A DNA stretch of 64,000 bases from Nocardiopsis ganjiahuensis DSM 45031 (GTDB lineage: Bacteria > Actinomycetota > Actinomycetes > Streptosporangiales > Streptosporangiaceae): positions 152,479-216,478 of the forward strand of contig NZ_ANBA01000003.1 in assembly GCF_000341085.1 (NCBI RefSeq), read 5' to 3'. A program made the translations under genes and the position numbers. This document shows positions 32,069 to 41,051 of the stretch, piece after piece; the first letter of the stretch is position 1, and every line of letters begins with the position of its first letter. The notes beneath the pieces were generated by a model. It saw nothing but the letters and a program-made list of their open reading frames with translations, made no database searches and was not told the DNA's origin.

Positions 32069-32472
32069 GCCCGCGCCGGGAGAAGCTCACCAGCCCGCAG
32101 ACCCGCATCGCGCTGGCCCGGGGCAACCGCCCCGCGCACCACCTGCTCCCGGTGCCCGAGCCCGTGGACACCGAGGCGGCGCGGCGGCTCTTCCACGCCC
32201 AGCGGCGCACCGCCGTCCGCACGGTCCTGCTGCTGGCGGTGGTGCTGTTCGGGCTGAGCGGCGCCTTCGCCCTCCTCCCGGTGCTGGGACAGGTCCGCCT
32301 GGCGCAGGTGCCGGTCTCGTGGCTGCTGCTGACGGTCGGGATCTACCCGATGCTGTTCGGGCTGGCCCTGTGGCACGTGCGCGCGGCCGAACGCCTGGAG
32401 AACGAGGCCGAGGCGCGAGCGGCCGACCGGGCCGGGGAACCCGGGACCGACGACCCCGAAGGGCCGCTGTGA
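32065..32472 (+). CDS. Small two-helix membrane protein, DUF485-like partner of the second symporter
   Basis: A 135-residue protein starting GTG 32065 in overlap with the regulator gene. It has two hydrophobic helices (TVLLLAVVLFGLSGAFALLP and VSWLLLTVGIYPMLFGLALW) between charged tails. It is not a clear DUF485 by sequence. Position, size and the 4-bp overlap with the next symporter mirror the DUF485/actP pair upstream, so a partner role is inferred from context. Confidence 0.78.
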   Translation: MSPRREKLTSPQTRIALARGNRPAHHLLPVPEPVDTEAARRLFHAQRRTAVRTVLLLAVVLFGLSGAFALLPVLGQVRLAQVPVSWLLLTVGIYPMLFGLALWHVRAAERLENEAEARAADRAGEPGTDDPEGPL

Positions 32473-34124
32473 CCACCGCGGTGCTGGCGATCGGCCTCGT
32501 CCTGGCCACCAGCCTGTTCATCGGGGTGTACGGGGTGCGCGCCGCCCGCTCCACCTCGGACTTCCTGGTGGCCTCGCGGCGGGTCTCACCCAACTGGAAC
32601 GCGCTGGCGATCGCCGGTGAGTACCTGTCGGCCGCCTCGGTGCTGGGCCTGGCCGGGCTGCTGCTCAAGAACGGTCTGGGCACCATGTGGTACGCGGTGG
32701 GCTTCACCGCGGGATACGTCGCCGTGGTCGCGCTGGTGGCGGGGCCCATGCGGCGGTCGGGGGCGTTCACCGTGCCCGACTTCGCCGAGTACCGGCTGGG
32801 CGCGCCCCGGCTGCGCAAGCTCTGCGGCTGCGTGGTGCTGGTGATCATGCTGCTGTACCTGGTGCCGCAGTTCAAGGGCGCCGGAGTGGTCCTGAGCCTG
32901 GTCAGCGGGACCCCCTACTGGGTGGGCGTGCTGCTGGCGGGGCTGGTGGTGAGCGGTTCCATCGCCGCGGGCGGGATGCGTTCGGCCACCTACGTGCAGG
33001 CTTTCCACTACGTCGTCAAACTGGCCTTCCTCGCCGTGCCCGCCATCTACCTCGTGGTGCACGCGGGCGCGGAGACCCGCGCCGAGGCGCTGCACCCGGA
33101 GTGGGGCACCCACTTCCCCGAGACCACACCGGTGGAGTTCACCGTCGCCACGCACTTCAGCCTGGACGAGGCGGTCACCGTGGTCACCGCGGAGGGCGAG
33201 GAGCTGGAGCTGGCCGCCGGCGAGCACTCGGTCGGGCAGGGCACGGAGTACGTGTTCCCGGAGGGCGCCACCATCCCGCACCCGGCGGGCCTGCCGGAGC
33301 TGGGCAGCGAACGGTGGAGCACACCGCTGCTGGACGTGGGCGGCTATCCGCTGTTCGAGACCTGGTCGACGCTGCTCGCCATCACCCTCGGCTGCATGGG
33401 CCTGCCGCACGTCATCATGCGGTTCCACACGAGCCCGACCGCGCGGATCGCCCGCCGGGTGGCGGTGGGCGTCATCGCCCTGCTGGGGCTGTTCTACCTG
33501 TTCCCCACGGTCTACGGGCTGCTGGGCCGGGTGCTCACGCCGCAGCTGGTGATGCTCCAGGGCACGGACACGGTCGCGGTGGTCCTGCCCGCGCAGGCCG
33601 TTCCGGGTTCGGCGGGCACGATCCTCACCGCGCTGGTCGCCGCGGGGGCCTTCGGCGCGTTCCTGTCGACCTCCTCCGGGCTCCTGCTCGCGCTCGCCGG
33701 CGGCCTGTCCCACGACCTGTTCCAGGGCAGTGTGCCCCGGCTGCGGCTGGCCGTGGCGGTGGGCGCCTGCGTGGCGGTGCTGCTGGCGCTGCCCGCGAAG
33801 ATGATCGACATCAACGTGCTGGTGGTGTGGGCGTTCACGGTGGCGGCGTCGACCTTCTGCCCCCTGCTGGTGCTGGGCATCTGGTGGCGGCGCCTCACCC
33901 TGCCGGGTGCGGCCTCCGGGCTGATCGTCGGCGGGGTGACCGCGACCGGGGCGGTCGGCTGGTCCATCCTCTTCGACACCCCGGAGGGCTGGCTGACCGT
34001 GCTGCTGGCCCAGCCCGCCGCCTGGACCATCCCGCTGGCCTTCCTGACGATGACGGTCGTCTCCCGGTTCACCCGGCCCCCGGAGTGGGCGGAGCACGCG
34101 GTCCTGCGCCTGCACTCCCCCTGA
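32469..34124 (+). CDS. Second sodium:solute symporter, acetate type
   Basis: A 551-residue SSS-family carrier. I start at GTG 32469, which overlaps the previous stop; longer frames run through that gene. ARSTSDFLVASRRVSPNWNA and GEYLSAASVLGLAGLL match ActP-type helices 1-2; GCMGLPHVIMRFHTSPTA is the conserved GLPHxxxRF motif, and AFLSTSSGLLLALAGGLSHD the sodium region. A 100-residue extracytoplasmic insertion at about residues 200-300 is rich in Glu and Thr and is not in the first symporter. This implies a different or regulated substrate. It is the last of four overlapping genes (kinase, regulator, small membrane protein, symporter). Confidence 0.9.
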   Translation: MTTAVLAIGLVLATSLFIGVYGVRAARSTSDFLVASRRVSPNWNALAIAGEYLSAASVLGLAGLLLKNGLGTMWYAVGFTAGYVAVVALVAGPMRRSGAFTVPDFAEYRLGAPRLRKLCGCVVLVIMLLYLVPQFKGAGVVLSLVSGTPYWVGVLLAGLVVSGSIAAGGMRSATYVQAFHYVVKLAFLAVPAIYLVVHAGAETRAEALHPEWGTHFPETTPVEFTVATHFSLDEAVTVVTAEGEELELAAGEHSVGQGTEYVFPEGATIPHPAGLPELGSERWSTPLLDVGGYPLFETWSTLLAITLGCMGLPHVIMRFHTSPTARIARRVAVGVIALLGLFYLFPTVYGLLGRVLTPQLVMLQGTDTVAVVLPAQAVPGSAGTILTALVAAGAFGAFLSTSSGLLLALAGGLSHDLFQGSVPRLRLAVAVGACVAVLLALPAKMIDINVLVVWAFTVAASTFCPLLVLGIWWRRLTLPGAASGLIVGGVTATGAVGWSILFDTPEGWLTVLLAQPAAWTIPLAFLTMTVVSRFTRPPEWAEHAVLRLHSP

Positions 34125-34222
34125 CGGCGGGGACGGCCGTGCGGGACCAAAGGCCTTGGTGGCTCAGCCGCCGGTTGGTAGGTTCGCAGCGCCCCTGACC
34201 GAACCCGACACCGGAGGACACC

Positions 34223-34765
34223 GTGCCCCCCATCGTTCGCCACGCGAAGAACACGTCCCGCCTCACGGCCATGACCGCCCTGGCCGCGACGGTCGTGTTC
34301 CTCGTCCCCGGTACCGCCTTCGCCGAGATGGGCCGGGTCCGCACCGTGAGCCAGGAGATCATCGTCACCGACGAGGCCGTCTACGAGGTCGGCGAGGACG
34401 TGGAGAGCTTCGAGGCCTTCCTGGAGGAGAACCCGGAGTACGCGCCCGCGGAGGAGGACCCCGACGGGTTCGGCGCCCTGGGCTCCGACTCCCTGCCCGT
34501 CACCCACGGAACCATGACCACGACGACCACGGGCTGCAACAGCGCGACAGTCACCTACCGCAAGGTCAGCGGTACGCGGCTGACCATCAACTTCTCCATC
34601 GCCCAGGTGGGCAGCCTCACCCGCAAGGGCCCCACCACCAGCATCCAGGCGGGCCAGAGCCGCAGCTACTCGGCCGGGCTCTCCCCCATCGGCAACGTCC
34701 AGGGGCGCATGCAGGTGAAGGAGCAGAACAAGACCTTCGTGAACAGGTACATCAGCTGCCGCTAG
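34223..34765 (+). CDS. Secreted protein of unknown function
   Basis: A 180-residue protein starting GTG 34223 after GGAGGA. A Sec signal peptide is clear (TAMTALAATVVFLVPGTAFA, cleavage after AFA). The mature part has an acidic segment (residues about 50-85, many Glu/Asp) and then a basic, Thr/Ser-rich region with two cysteines (TTTTTGCNSATVTYRKVSG, and the final YISCR) that could form a disulfide. The last 90 residues read as a beta-rich domain. I do not recognise the family. It stands alone between the symporter and the Pro-rich surface protein. Confidence 0.75.
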   Translation: MPPIVRHAKNTSRLTAMTALAATVVFLVPGTAFAEMGRVRTVSQEIIVTDEAVYEVGEDVESFEAFLEENPEYAPAEEDPDGFGALGSDSLPVTHGTMTTTTTGCNSATVTYRKVSGTRLTINFSIAQVGSLTRKGPTTSIQAGQSRSYSAGLSPIGNVQGRMQVKEQNKTFVNRYISCR

Positions 34766-34871
34766 ACCACCGGCACCGGCCAGGGGGTCGGGACCCCGAA
34801 CCCTCCCCCGGGTGCTGACCAGCGCCCCGATTCCGTGTGTGGGGACCGCGCGCTCCCCTTACGATCACCCT

Positions 34872-35687
34872 GTGAACAGACCACGACACGAAGAGTCGCC
34901 AGGGCGCCCTTCGTCCACCCCCGCTCCGGAACCGCCACACCGCGCAGGGTCCCCCACCGCCGAGCGATCGCCCGCGGCCTCGGCTCTCCTCTCACTGGTG
35001 GCGGCGGGCGCGCTCCTGCTCGCCTGCGGATCCGCACCGGCGCTCGCCCAGCGAACCGACCCCACCGTAGAGGTCGGGGCGTCGGGAGTGCGCGTCGACG
35101 ACGGCGCCACCCGGGTGGACGTGAACCCGTCCGGGGCCCGGGTGGACACCCCGGGCGCGCACGTCGACGTCCGGCCCGAGTCGTACGTCCTGGTGTGCGC
35201 CAACGGTGTGCGGGTGGTCGTCCACACGGGACAGGCGCCGGAGTGCCCTCAGCCACCGCCGGGGCCGGCGCCGGAAGTACCCGCCCCGGAGGAACCGGAG
35301 CCGCCCAGGCGGGAAGTGCCTCCGGCGGCCCCCGCCGAGCCCGAACCGGTCGAACCCGCGCAGCCGGCGGTACCCGACCGCGCTCCGGCCGGGCCCGAAC
35401 CGGAGGCCTCCCCGGCACCCCCGGAACCGGGGGCCTCCCCAGCGCCGCCCGCACCGGTCCCGGCCGCTTCCCAGGCGCCGCCCGAGCCCTCGGCACCGCC
35501 CCCCGTGCCGGCCGCGGAGCCCCCGGCACCCGCACAGGAGGTACTCCTGGCGGACGCCGGCGCACCCGCTCCGGCCCAGCCCTCCGGAGCGTTCACCCCG
35601 ATGCGCACGATGGCTGTCGTCGCGATCATCGCCGTCGGCGCGGCCACCGGCGCGGGCCGTGCCGTGGCCGCCCTCACCGCCGAGTGA
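34872..35687 (+). CDS. Proline-rich surface protein with C-terminal membrane anchor
   Basis: A 271-residue protein. I start at GTG 34872, 6 bases after a TACGAT -10 element, implying a leaderless transcript. After a Pro-rich N-terminal tail comes a signal/anchor segment (SALLSLVAAGALLLACGSAP, with ALAQ after it; either a lipobox around LLAC or signal peptidase I after ALA). Residues about 75-125 carry a repeated GVRVDDGATRVDV / GARVDTPGAHVDV pattern. A long Pro/Glu/Ala stalk (about 130-240) follows and a single helix (TMAVVAIIAVGAATGAG) ends the protein. The architecture suggests a wall-spanning stalk holding a small domain. No known family is recognised. Confidence 0.65.
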   Translation: MNRPRHEESPGRPSSTPAPEPPHRAGSPTAERSPAASALLSLVAAGALLLACGSAPALAQRTDPTVEVGASGVRVDDGATRVDVNPSGARVDTPGAHVDVRPESYVLVCANGVRVVVHTGQAPECPQPPPGPAPEVPAPEEPEPPRREVPPAAPAEPEPVEPAQPAVPDRAPAGPEPEASPAPPEPGASPAPPAPVPAASQAPPEPSAPPPVPAAEPPAPAQEVLLADAGAPAPAQPSGAFTPMRTMAVVAIIAVGAATGAGRAVAALTAE

Positions 35688-35689
35688 AC

Positions 35690-35728
35690 CGGGCCCGTCC
35701 CGCCGGACACACCGGCGGGACGGGCCCG
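35690..35728. terminator. Bidirectional terminator between convergent genes
   Basis: CGGGCCCGTCCCGCCGG (35690-35706) pairs perfectly over 17 bp with 35712-35728 around a 5-base loop. It lies 2 bases after the surface-protein stop and 18 bases from the DUF4239 stop on the other strand. Confidence 0.8.
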
Positions 35729-35746
35729 AGCCGCCCGGGAGTCGGA

Positions 35747-36520
35747 CTACGGCAGCTCCAGCGCGACGTCCGACCGGTCGAAGTTCTCCAGGGCGTTCTC
35801 CATCTCGCCCGCGTCGTTGGCCAGGACACCGTTGTACGGGTTCCCCATGAGGAGCAGCATGACGATCGTGCCGAACACGAACACCATGTTCACCGCCGCC
35901 CAGAAGTAGGCCGTGCCGGCCCCCCGCTTGATCATGGCGAACGGCAGCACCGAGACGGCCACCGCCGACAGCACCGAAAGGACCAGCAGGGCCGGTGGGA
36001 TCCGGTCCCCGGCCGCGTCGGCGCGCTGGTTGCGCGCGTCGCTGAGGTTGGTCATCTCCTGGCGGGCGGTCATGCGGTCCAGCCCGTCCCCGGTGTCGGA
36101 CACCGACAGGACCCGCACCGACGCCGCCAGAGCGGCGAGGTCGTCGTCGCCGTCGGGGCTCAGCTCCCCCTTGCCCTCCATCAGCGGCCAGTCGTCCTCG
36201 ATCACCGTCGCCGCGTAGGTGCGCAGGTGACTCCGCACGGCCTCGCCCTCCGCCTCCGGGAAAGCGGTGCTGCTCCAGTACAGGGACTGGGCCGCACCGG
36301 CCTCGGCGATGGCGTCGTCCTCGGCCGACTTGAAGTCCTCCCAGCCGATGACCACGGCCATCGCCGCCGCCACGAGGTACAACGACAGCACGCAGGGCGC
36401 CAGGACGACGCCCACCGCTCCGCCGGAGTGGTCGTCACTGATCCGGAAGCGCCGGGCGGCCAACACCGCCCCGCCGACCATGGCGGTCAGGACGGCGAGG
36501 ATGACGAACAGCGTGAACAT
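35747..36520 (-). CDS. DUF4239 (bestrophin-like) membrane protein
   Basis: A 257-residue protein with two N-terminal helices (MFTLFVILAVLTAMVGGAVL and VVLAPCVLSLYLVAAAMAVV), a soluble middle region of about 120 residues, and two C-terminal helices (ALLVLSVLSAVAVSVLPFAM and a following one). This 2+2 layout and the GWEDFKSAEDDAIAEAGAAQ/LYWSSTAFPEAEGEAVRSHL stretch fit DUF4239. The ATG at 36520 is chosen because it begins the first helix; an upstream in-frame ATG would add 67 basic non-conserved residues. Channel activity is sometimes proposed for the family but not shown. Confidence 0.82.
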   Translation of the reverse strand: MFTLFVILAVLTAMVGGAVLAARRFRISDDHSGGAVGVVLAPCVLSLYLVAAAMAVVIGWEDFKSAEDDAIAEAGAAQSLYWSSTAFPEAEGEAVRSHLRTYAATVIEDDWPLMEGKGELSPDGDDDLAALAASVRVLSVSDTGDGLDRMTARQEMTNLSDARNQRADAAGDRIPPALLVLSVLSAVAVSVLPFAMIKRGAGTAYFWAAVNMVFVFGTIVMLLLMGNPYNGVLANDAGEMENALENFDRSDVALELP

Positions 36521-36693
36521 GTGTTTTCCCAGGTGGTCTCGGCATGAGGACGGACCATCCTTAGCACGGGACACGGCGCCGTCCCCGGGGAAAGGCGAAA
36601 GCTTCACCGGGACGTTCCCGCACCCGAACAGGCTTTTTCGCCCATGTCCTGACCTGCCCGGACACAACTCCCGGCGTTGGCAGACACAACAGA

Positions 36694-36725
36694 GGGGGTG
36701 CGGGCACCTCGGTGCCCGCACCCCC
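36694..36725 (-). terminator. Terminator after pckG
   Basis: GGGGGTGCGGGCAC (36694-36707) pairs perfectly with GTGCCCGCACCCCC (36712-36725) around a 4-base loop, 50 bases beyond the pckG stop on the minus strand. Confidence 0.78.
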
Positions 36726-36774
36726 GCGTCGACCGGCCCCTCGCGCGGAAAGGCGGGGCCGGTCGGAGGAGTCG

Positions 36775-38595
36775 CTACTTCTCCAGACGGTTCAGCAGCG
36801 CGTGGTACTCGTCCCAGAGCTCGCCGGGCAGGTCGTCACCGAAGGTCTTGAAGAACTCGGGGACCAGCGCGGCCTCCTGCTTCCAGACGTCGGTGTCCAC
36901 GTCGAGGACGAACTCCATGTCCTCGGCGGAGATGTCCAGGCCCTCGGTGTCGATGCCGTCGGCGGTCGGCAGGTAGCCGATCGGGGTCTCGACCGCGGCG
37001 GCGTCGCCCTCGAGGCGGTCGACGATCCACTTGATGACGCGGCTGTTCTCACCGAAGCCCGGCCACACGATCTTGCCGTCGGCGTTCTTCTTGAACCAGT
37101 TGACGTAGAAGATCTTCGGCAGCTTGGCCTCGTCGGCCTGCTTGCCGAGCTTGACCCAGTGGGCGAAGTAGTCGCCCATGTTGTAGCCGCAGAAGGGCAG
37201 CATCGCGAACGGGTCGCGGCGCAGCTCGCCGACGGAGCCCTCCTGGGCGGCGGTCTTCTCGGAGGAGACGTTGGCGCCCAGGTAGACGCCGTGCTGCCAG
37301 CTGAAGGACTCCGACACCAGCGGCACCGCGGAGGCGCGGCGGCCACCGAAGAGGATGGCGGAGATCGGCACGCCCGCCGGGTCCTCCCACTCGTCGGCGA
37401 TGGTCGGGGCCTGACCGGCCGGGGTGGTGAAGCGGGAGTTCGGGTGGGCGGCGGGCTCGCCGGACCCGGGGGCCCAGGGGCGGCCCTTCCAGTCGGTGAG
37501 GTTGGCGGGAGCCTCCTCGGTGAGGCCCTCCCACCACACGTCGCCGTCCTCGGTGAGCGCGACGTTGGTGAAGATGCTGTTGCCCCACAGCGTCTCGACC
37601 GCGTTGGCGTTGGTCTCGGCGCCGGTGCCGGGAGCGACACCGAAGAAGCCGGCCTCGGGGTTGATGGCGCGCAGCCGACCCTCGGCGTCGAAGCGCATCC
37701 AGGCGATGTCGTCGCCGACGGTCTCGACCTTCCAGCCGGGGATGGTCGGCTGGAGCATCGCCAGGTTGGTCTTGCCGCAGGCGCTCGGGAAGGCGGCGGC
37801 GACGTAGTGGGACTTGCCCGCGGGCGAGGTCACCTTGAGGATCAGCATGTGCTCGGCGAGCCAGCCCTCGTCGCGGGCCATCACCGAGGCGATGCGCAGC
37901 GCGTAGCACTTCTTGCCGAGCAGGGCGTTGCCGCCGTAGCCGGAGCCGTAGGACCAGATCTCGCGGGTCTCGGGGAAGTGCGAGATGTACTTGGTGGAGT
38001 TGCACGGCCAGGCGACGTCCTGCTGGCCGGGCTCCAGGGGGGCGCCGACGGAGTGGACGGCCTTGACGAACTCGCCGCGCTCCTCGATCAGGCGCAGGGC
38101 GGCGGCGCCCATGCGGGCCATGATGCGCATGGAGACGACGACGTAGGCGGAGTCGGTGATCTCGACACCGAGCTGGGAGATGTCGCCGCCGAGCGGGCCC
38201 ATGCAGAAGGGCACGACGTACATGGTGCGGCCGCGCATCGAGCCCTTGAAGACCTCGCCGAAGGTGGCGCGCATCTCGTGGGGGGCGATCCAGTTGTTGG
38301 TGGGACCGGCGTCCTCTTCGCGCTCGGAGCAGATGAAGGTGCGGTCCTCGACCCGGGCGACGTCCGTCGGGTCCGACGTGCAGTAGAAGCTGTTCGGCCG
38401 TTTCTCGGGGTTGAGGCGGGTGAAGGTGCCCTGCTCGACCAGCTGGTCGGTCAGGCGGTTCCACTCCTCCTCGGAACCGTCACACCAGACGACCTCGTCC
38501 GGCTGGGTGAGTTCCGCGACCTCGCGAACCCACGAGATGAGCTCCTCGTTCTTGGTCGGGGCGGCGCCCACGTCAGTACCCACGTCAGCAGTCAC
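36775..38595 (-). CDS. pckG: Phosphoenolpyruvate carboxykinase (GTP)
   Basis: A 606-residue cytosolic enzyme, the normal length for GTP-type PEPCK, converting oxaloacetate plus GTP to PEP, CO2 and GDP at the start of gluconeogenesis. The kinase-1 loop is [34 protein letters not shown] binds substrate, [18 protein letters not shown] is the GTP-PEPCK signature and [14 protein letters not shown] is conserved. It is monocistronic, with its own terminator. A DasR-like palindrome lies 64-79 bases upstream. Its role in growth on C2 and C4 acids fits a genome region rich in acetate and oxalate genes. Confidence 0.95.
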   Translation of the reverse strand: MTADVGTDVGAAPTKNEELISWVREVAELTQPDEVVWCDGSEEEWNRLTDQLVEQGTFTRLNPEKRPNSFYCTSDPTDVARVEDRTFICSEREEDAGPTNNWIAPHEMRATFGEVFKGSMRGRTMYVVPFCMGPLGGDISQLGVEITDSAYVVVSMRIMARMGAAALRLIEERGEFVKAVHSVGAPLEPGQQDVAWPCNSTKYISHFPETREIWSYGSGYGGNALLGKKCYALRIASVMARDEGWLAEHMLILKVTSPAGKSHYVAAAFPSACGKTNLAMLQPTIPGWKVETVGDDIAWMRFDAEGRLRAINPEAGFFGVAPGTGAETNANAVETLWGNSIFTNVALTEDGDVWWEGLTEEAPANLTDWKGRPWAPGSGEPAAHPNSRFTTPAGQAPTIADEWEDPAGVPISAILFGGRRASAVPLVSESFSWQHGVYLGANVSSEKTAAQEGSVGELRRDPFAMLPFCGYNMGDYFAHWVKLGKQADEAKLPKIFYVNWFKKNADGKIVWPGFGENSRVIKWIVDRLEGDAAAVETPIGYLPTADGIDTEGLDISAEDMEFVLDVDTDVWKQEAALVPEFFKTFGDDLPGELWDEYHALLNRLEK

Positions 38596-38658
38596 AACGG
38601 CTCCTCATCGAATTACGAGATCCCTCGAATCATGAACGACGAGGCCCAGGCCTGACCA

Positions 38659-38674
38659 ATTGGTCTAGGCCAAT
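38659..38674. promoter_or_regulatory. DasR-like (dre) operator upstream of pckG
   Basis: ATTGGTCTAGGCCAAT is palindromic in 14 of 16 positions and close to the dre consensus of the GntR/HutC regulator DasR (ACTGGTCTAGACCACT, from memory). A second overlapping partial copy, AATGGTCTATAC, follows at 38672-38683. Confidence 0.55.
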
Positions 38675-38695
38675 GGTCTATACGCGTGGGGTCGA

Positions 38696-39020
38696 GAAGC
38701 CCGATTCCGCTGCACAGCAAGGGATTCAGGTGGTCCACAGACGTGCAGGAACGCGCCCGGCGGGGTGGCGTTCCGCTCCTGCCCGGAGCCGCTTTCCCCT
38801 GCACCGCGGGCAAGTGCCCCACCAGCCCCGACACACGGTGCTGTTCGTCACACAACAGTCACGGGGTGCCGGGGGCGGCGGATTAGACCTCTGTCGGACT
38901 CCGGGGCGACGCCCTGCGGCTTCGCCCAGCGGCCCCGACCACTGTCTCGGCGCTCGAACAGCCGCTCCACCAGCTCGGCGGGCATCACGGCGACCCGGTC
39001 GGGGCGGTCGGCGGCGGGAG
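38696..39020. other. Region without a convincing gene between pckG promoter and the stress protein
   Basis: About 325 bases. A 48-codon minus-strand frame (starting MPAELVERLFERRDSGRGRW) at roughly 38845-38990 has no Shine-Dalgarno and no recognised relatives. I do not call it. Confidence 0.4.
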
Positions 39021-39923
39021 TCAGCGGAGTATCGCGACCGGGCCGCGGGCGCCGTGCAGGACCGAGTGGCTCACCGAGCCCAGCAGCAGGCCGCGGAAGC
39101 CGCCGCGGCCGCGGGAGCCCACCACGATGAGATCGGCGGGGGTGGCCTCCTCCAGGAGCGCGACCACAGGATGCGCGCGTACCACCCGCGTGTGCACCCG
39201 GACGTCGGGGCGCAGCAGGCGCAGGTCGGTGAGCTCCTCGTCCAGGGCGTGGCGGGCGGCCTCGGCCGCGGTGGCGTCGTCGAACAGCTCCGGCGGGATC
39301 GGGCCGGTCGCCGCCGCGAAGGCCACCAGGGGCTGCCAGGCGCTCACCGCGACCAGGTCGGTGTCGGCGAACTCCGCCTGCGAGAAGGCGAACTCCAGGG
39401 CGCGGCGGCTGGGCTCGGATCCGTCCACCCCCACGATCACCCTGCTGCGGACCCCGTGCGCGGACGCGTGGTCCTTGGGCAGCACGATCACCGGCACCGG
39501 GGCGCGGGCGGCCAGCTCGATGCCCACGGACCCGACGAAGGCGGCGGCGATCCCGCTCAGCCCGCGTGAACCCACCACCACGGCCACCGCGCCGGGGTCG
39601 GCCGCCTCGGTGAGCAGCGCCTCCGCCGGGCGGCTGAAGGACAGGCGGGTCCGCACGGAGAGTTCGGGGAACAGCCGGGCCGTCCAGTCCCGGGCGTGGT
39701 CGAGCAGCCGTTGGGCGCCCGCCCCCGGCCCGTCGTCGGAGCGTTCCTCCGCGCCGCCCCAGATCCCGAAGCTCTCCGTGGCCAGCGGACTCGCCGCGGC
39801 GACGATGCTGACCCCGAGGCCGCGCAGCGAGGCCTGGTGGGCGGACCACTCCAGGGCGTGCCTGCTGGAGTCGGTGCCGTCCACCCCCACGATCACCCAA
39901 CGCGTCGTGGCTGCGCCGTTCAT
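39021..39923 (-). CDS. Universal stress protein with two UspA domains
   Basis: A 300-residue tandem-Usp protein. Domain 1 (residues 5-145) starts TTRWVIVGVDGTDSSRHALE and ends with VVVGSRGLSGIAAAFVGSVG. Domain 2 (about 155-298) starts SRVIVGVDGSEPSRRALEFA and ends VVGSRGRGGFRGLLLGSVSH. Both keep the ATP-binding G-x2-G-x9-G-(S/T) pattern. Tandem UspA proteins are common in actinomycetes and linked to dormancy, hypoxia and acid stress. ATG 39923 is used; a GTG directly before it would add one residue, and longer frames extend into non-conserved upstream sequence. Monocistronic, divergent from the DUF998 gene. Confidence 0.9.
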   Translation of the reverse strand: MNGAATTRWVIVGVDGTDSSRHALEWSAHQASLRGLGVSIVAAASPLATESFGIWGGAEERSDDGPGAGAQRLLDHARDWTARLFPELSVRTRLSFSRPAEALLTEAADPGAVAVVVGSRGLSGIAAAFVGSVGIELAARAPVPVIVLPKDHASAHGVRSRVIVGVDGSEPSRRALEFAFSQAEFADTDLVAVSAWQPLVAFAAATGPIPPELFDDATAAEAARHALDEELTDLRLLRPDVRVHTRVVRAHPVVALLEEATPADLIVVGSRGRGGFRGLLLGSVSHSVLHGARGPVAILR

Positions 39924-40194
39924 CACGTGCGCCCTTCCGTAGGTCGTCGATACCCGCGCGGTTCCCGGACCTACCGGCCGGTGTCCCGTGGTGTTCCACG
40001 ATGATGCCGCGTGAACACACACCCGTGGATAACAGTGCCGCCGCGAGTTGGCTGACGTAGGGTCCCAGAACAGCCGGAGCCCCGGAACGATCGGTAGTCT
40101 CGGAACACTCGGTGTCCTGGTGAAGACGGAACGGGCGGACGTGTCGGTGCGTCCGAGAGACATAGAAGAGTCATCGGCGGAGACTGGGGGCGCG

Positions 40195-40920
40195 ATGCCT
40201 TACTCGAACAGCGCGACACTGCACTGGGACCACCGGGACGGCCGGGTGGCCGCGGTGGTCGCCGCTCTGGTCTACAGCATGTGGACCCTGGAAGTCATCC
40301 TGCCGGGCGGCACGGCCGCCACCGGGGCCCTCGCCGATCCCGAGTCCGTTCTCGGCCGCGTCCTGGACAGCGCGCACCGGACCGCCGCGATCCTGGTGGT
40401 CCTCGCCGCCGGGCTGGGGCTGGGCCTGGGGGCCAGGCGCCCCCGGCGCTGGCTGACCGTCTCCTGGTGGTCGATGGCCGTGTTCGGGGCGGCCTCGCTC
40501 ACCGCCTCCCTGCTCCCCGGCCGGTGCGTGGTGTCCACGGACGCGGCGTGCACGGTGGAGTCGATGGTGGAGGGGGTCCAGGGCGCGACGGTCGCGCAGC
40601 CGGTCCTGGCGGTGGTCGCCGTCCTGTCCGCGCTGCTGGCCGCGGCCGCGCTCACCGTGGACAGCCGACTGGCCGGGGGTCGCGCCTGGCCGCTGCTGGC
40701 GGCGGTCACGGTGGCCCAGGCGGTGGCCGCGGTGGTCGTCCTGGTGCTGGCCGCGCTGACCTACGCCGCCTCCGGTGACGGTTCGCCCGGGGTCGCCCTC
40801 GGTCTGGCCGAACGCGCCCACCTGATCACCGTGGCCCTGTGGCTGCTGGCCGTGGGGGTCGTGCCCGGCCACTGGAAGCGCCGTCTGTCCCCCCGGCACA
40901 CGCCGAACACCTCCAGCTGA
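40195..40920 (+). CDS. DUF998 membrane protein
   Basis: A 241-residue protein with six predicted helices: AAVVAALVYSMWTLEVIL, TAAILVVLAAGLGLGLGA, LTVSWWSMAVFGAASLTASL, VLAVVAVLSALLAAAALTV, LAAVTVAQAVAAVVVLVL and HLITVALWLLAVGVVPG. Helix spacing and the periplasmic CVVSTDAACTVESMVEGVQG segment fit DUF998. The ATG at 40195 has GGGGG upstream and begins shortly before the first helix; the longer frame from 40048 adds a non-hydrophobic tail. Function unknown. A perfect 12-bp hairpin terminator follows at 40932-40959. Confidence 0.8.
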   Translation: MPYSNSATLHWDHRDGRVAAVVAALVYSMWTLEVILPGGTAATGALADPESVLGRVLDSAHRTAAILVVLAAGLGLGLGARRPRRWLTVSWWSMAVFGAASLTASLLPGRCVVSTDAACTVESMVEGVQGATVAQPVLAVVAVLSALLAAAALTVDSRLAGGRAWPLLAAVTVAQAVAAVVVLVLAALTYAASGDGSPGVALGLAERAHLITVALWLLAVGVVPGHWKRRLSPRHTPNTSS

Positions 40921-40931
40921 TCCACGCCCTC

Positions 40932-40959
40932 CGGGCCCCGACCCACCGGTCGGGGCCCG
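40932..40959 (+). terminator. Terminator after the DUF998 gene
   Basis: CGGGCCCCGACC (40932-40943) pairs perfectly with GGTCGGGGCCCG (40948-40959) over a 4-base loop, 12 bases past the stop codon. Confidence 0.78.
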
Positions 40960-41051
40960 CGGCCGTGGCACACGCGGTTCCGGGGTCCGGGGCTCAGGGG
41001 TTCGGGGCTGTGGCACGCCGGGGTTCGGTGCCCCGGTCCCGGGTCCGGCTC

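Noticed and set aside
38845..38990. A 48-codon minus-strand frame starting MPAELVERLFERR
   Set aside because: Plausible composition but no ribosome-binding site, no known relatives and no conserved context; left uncalled.
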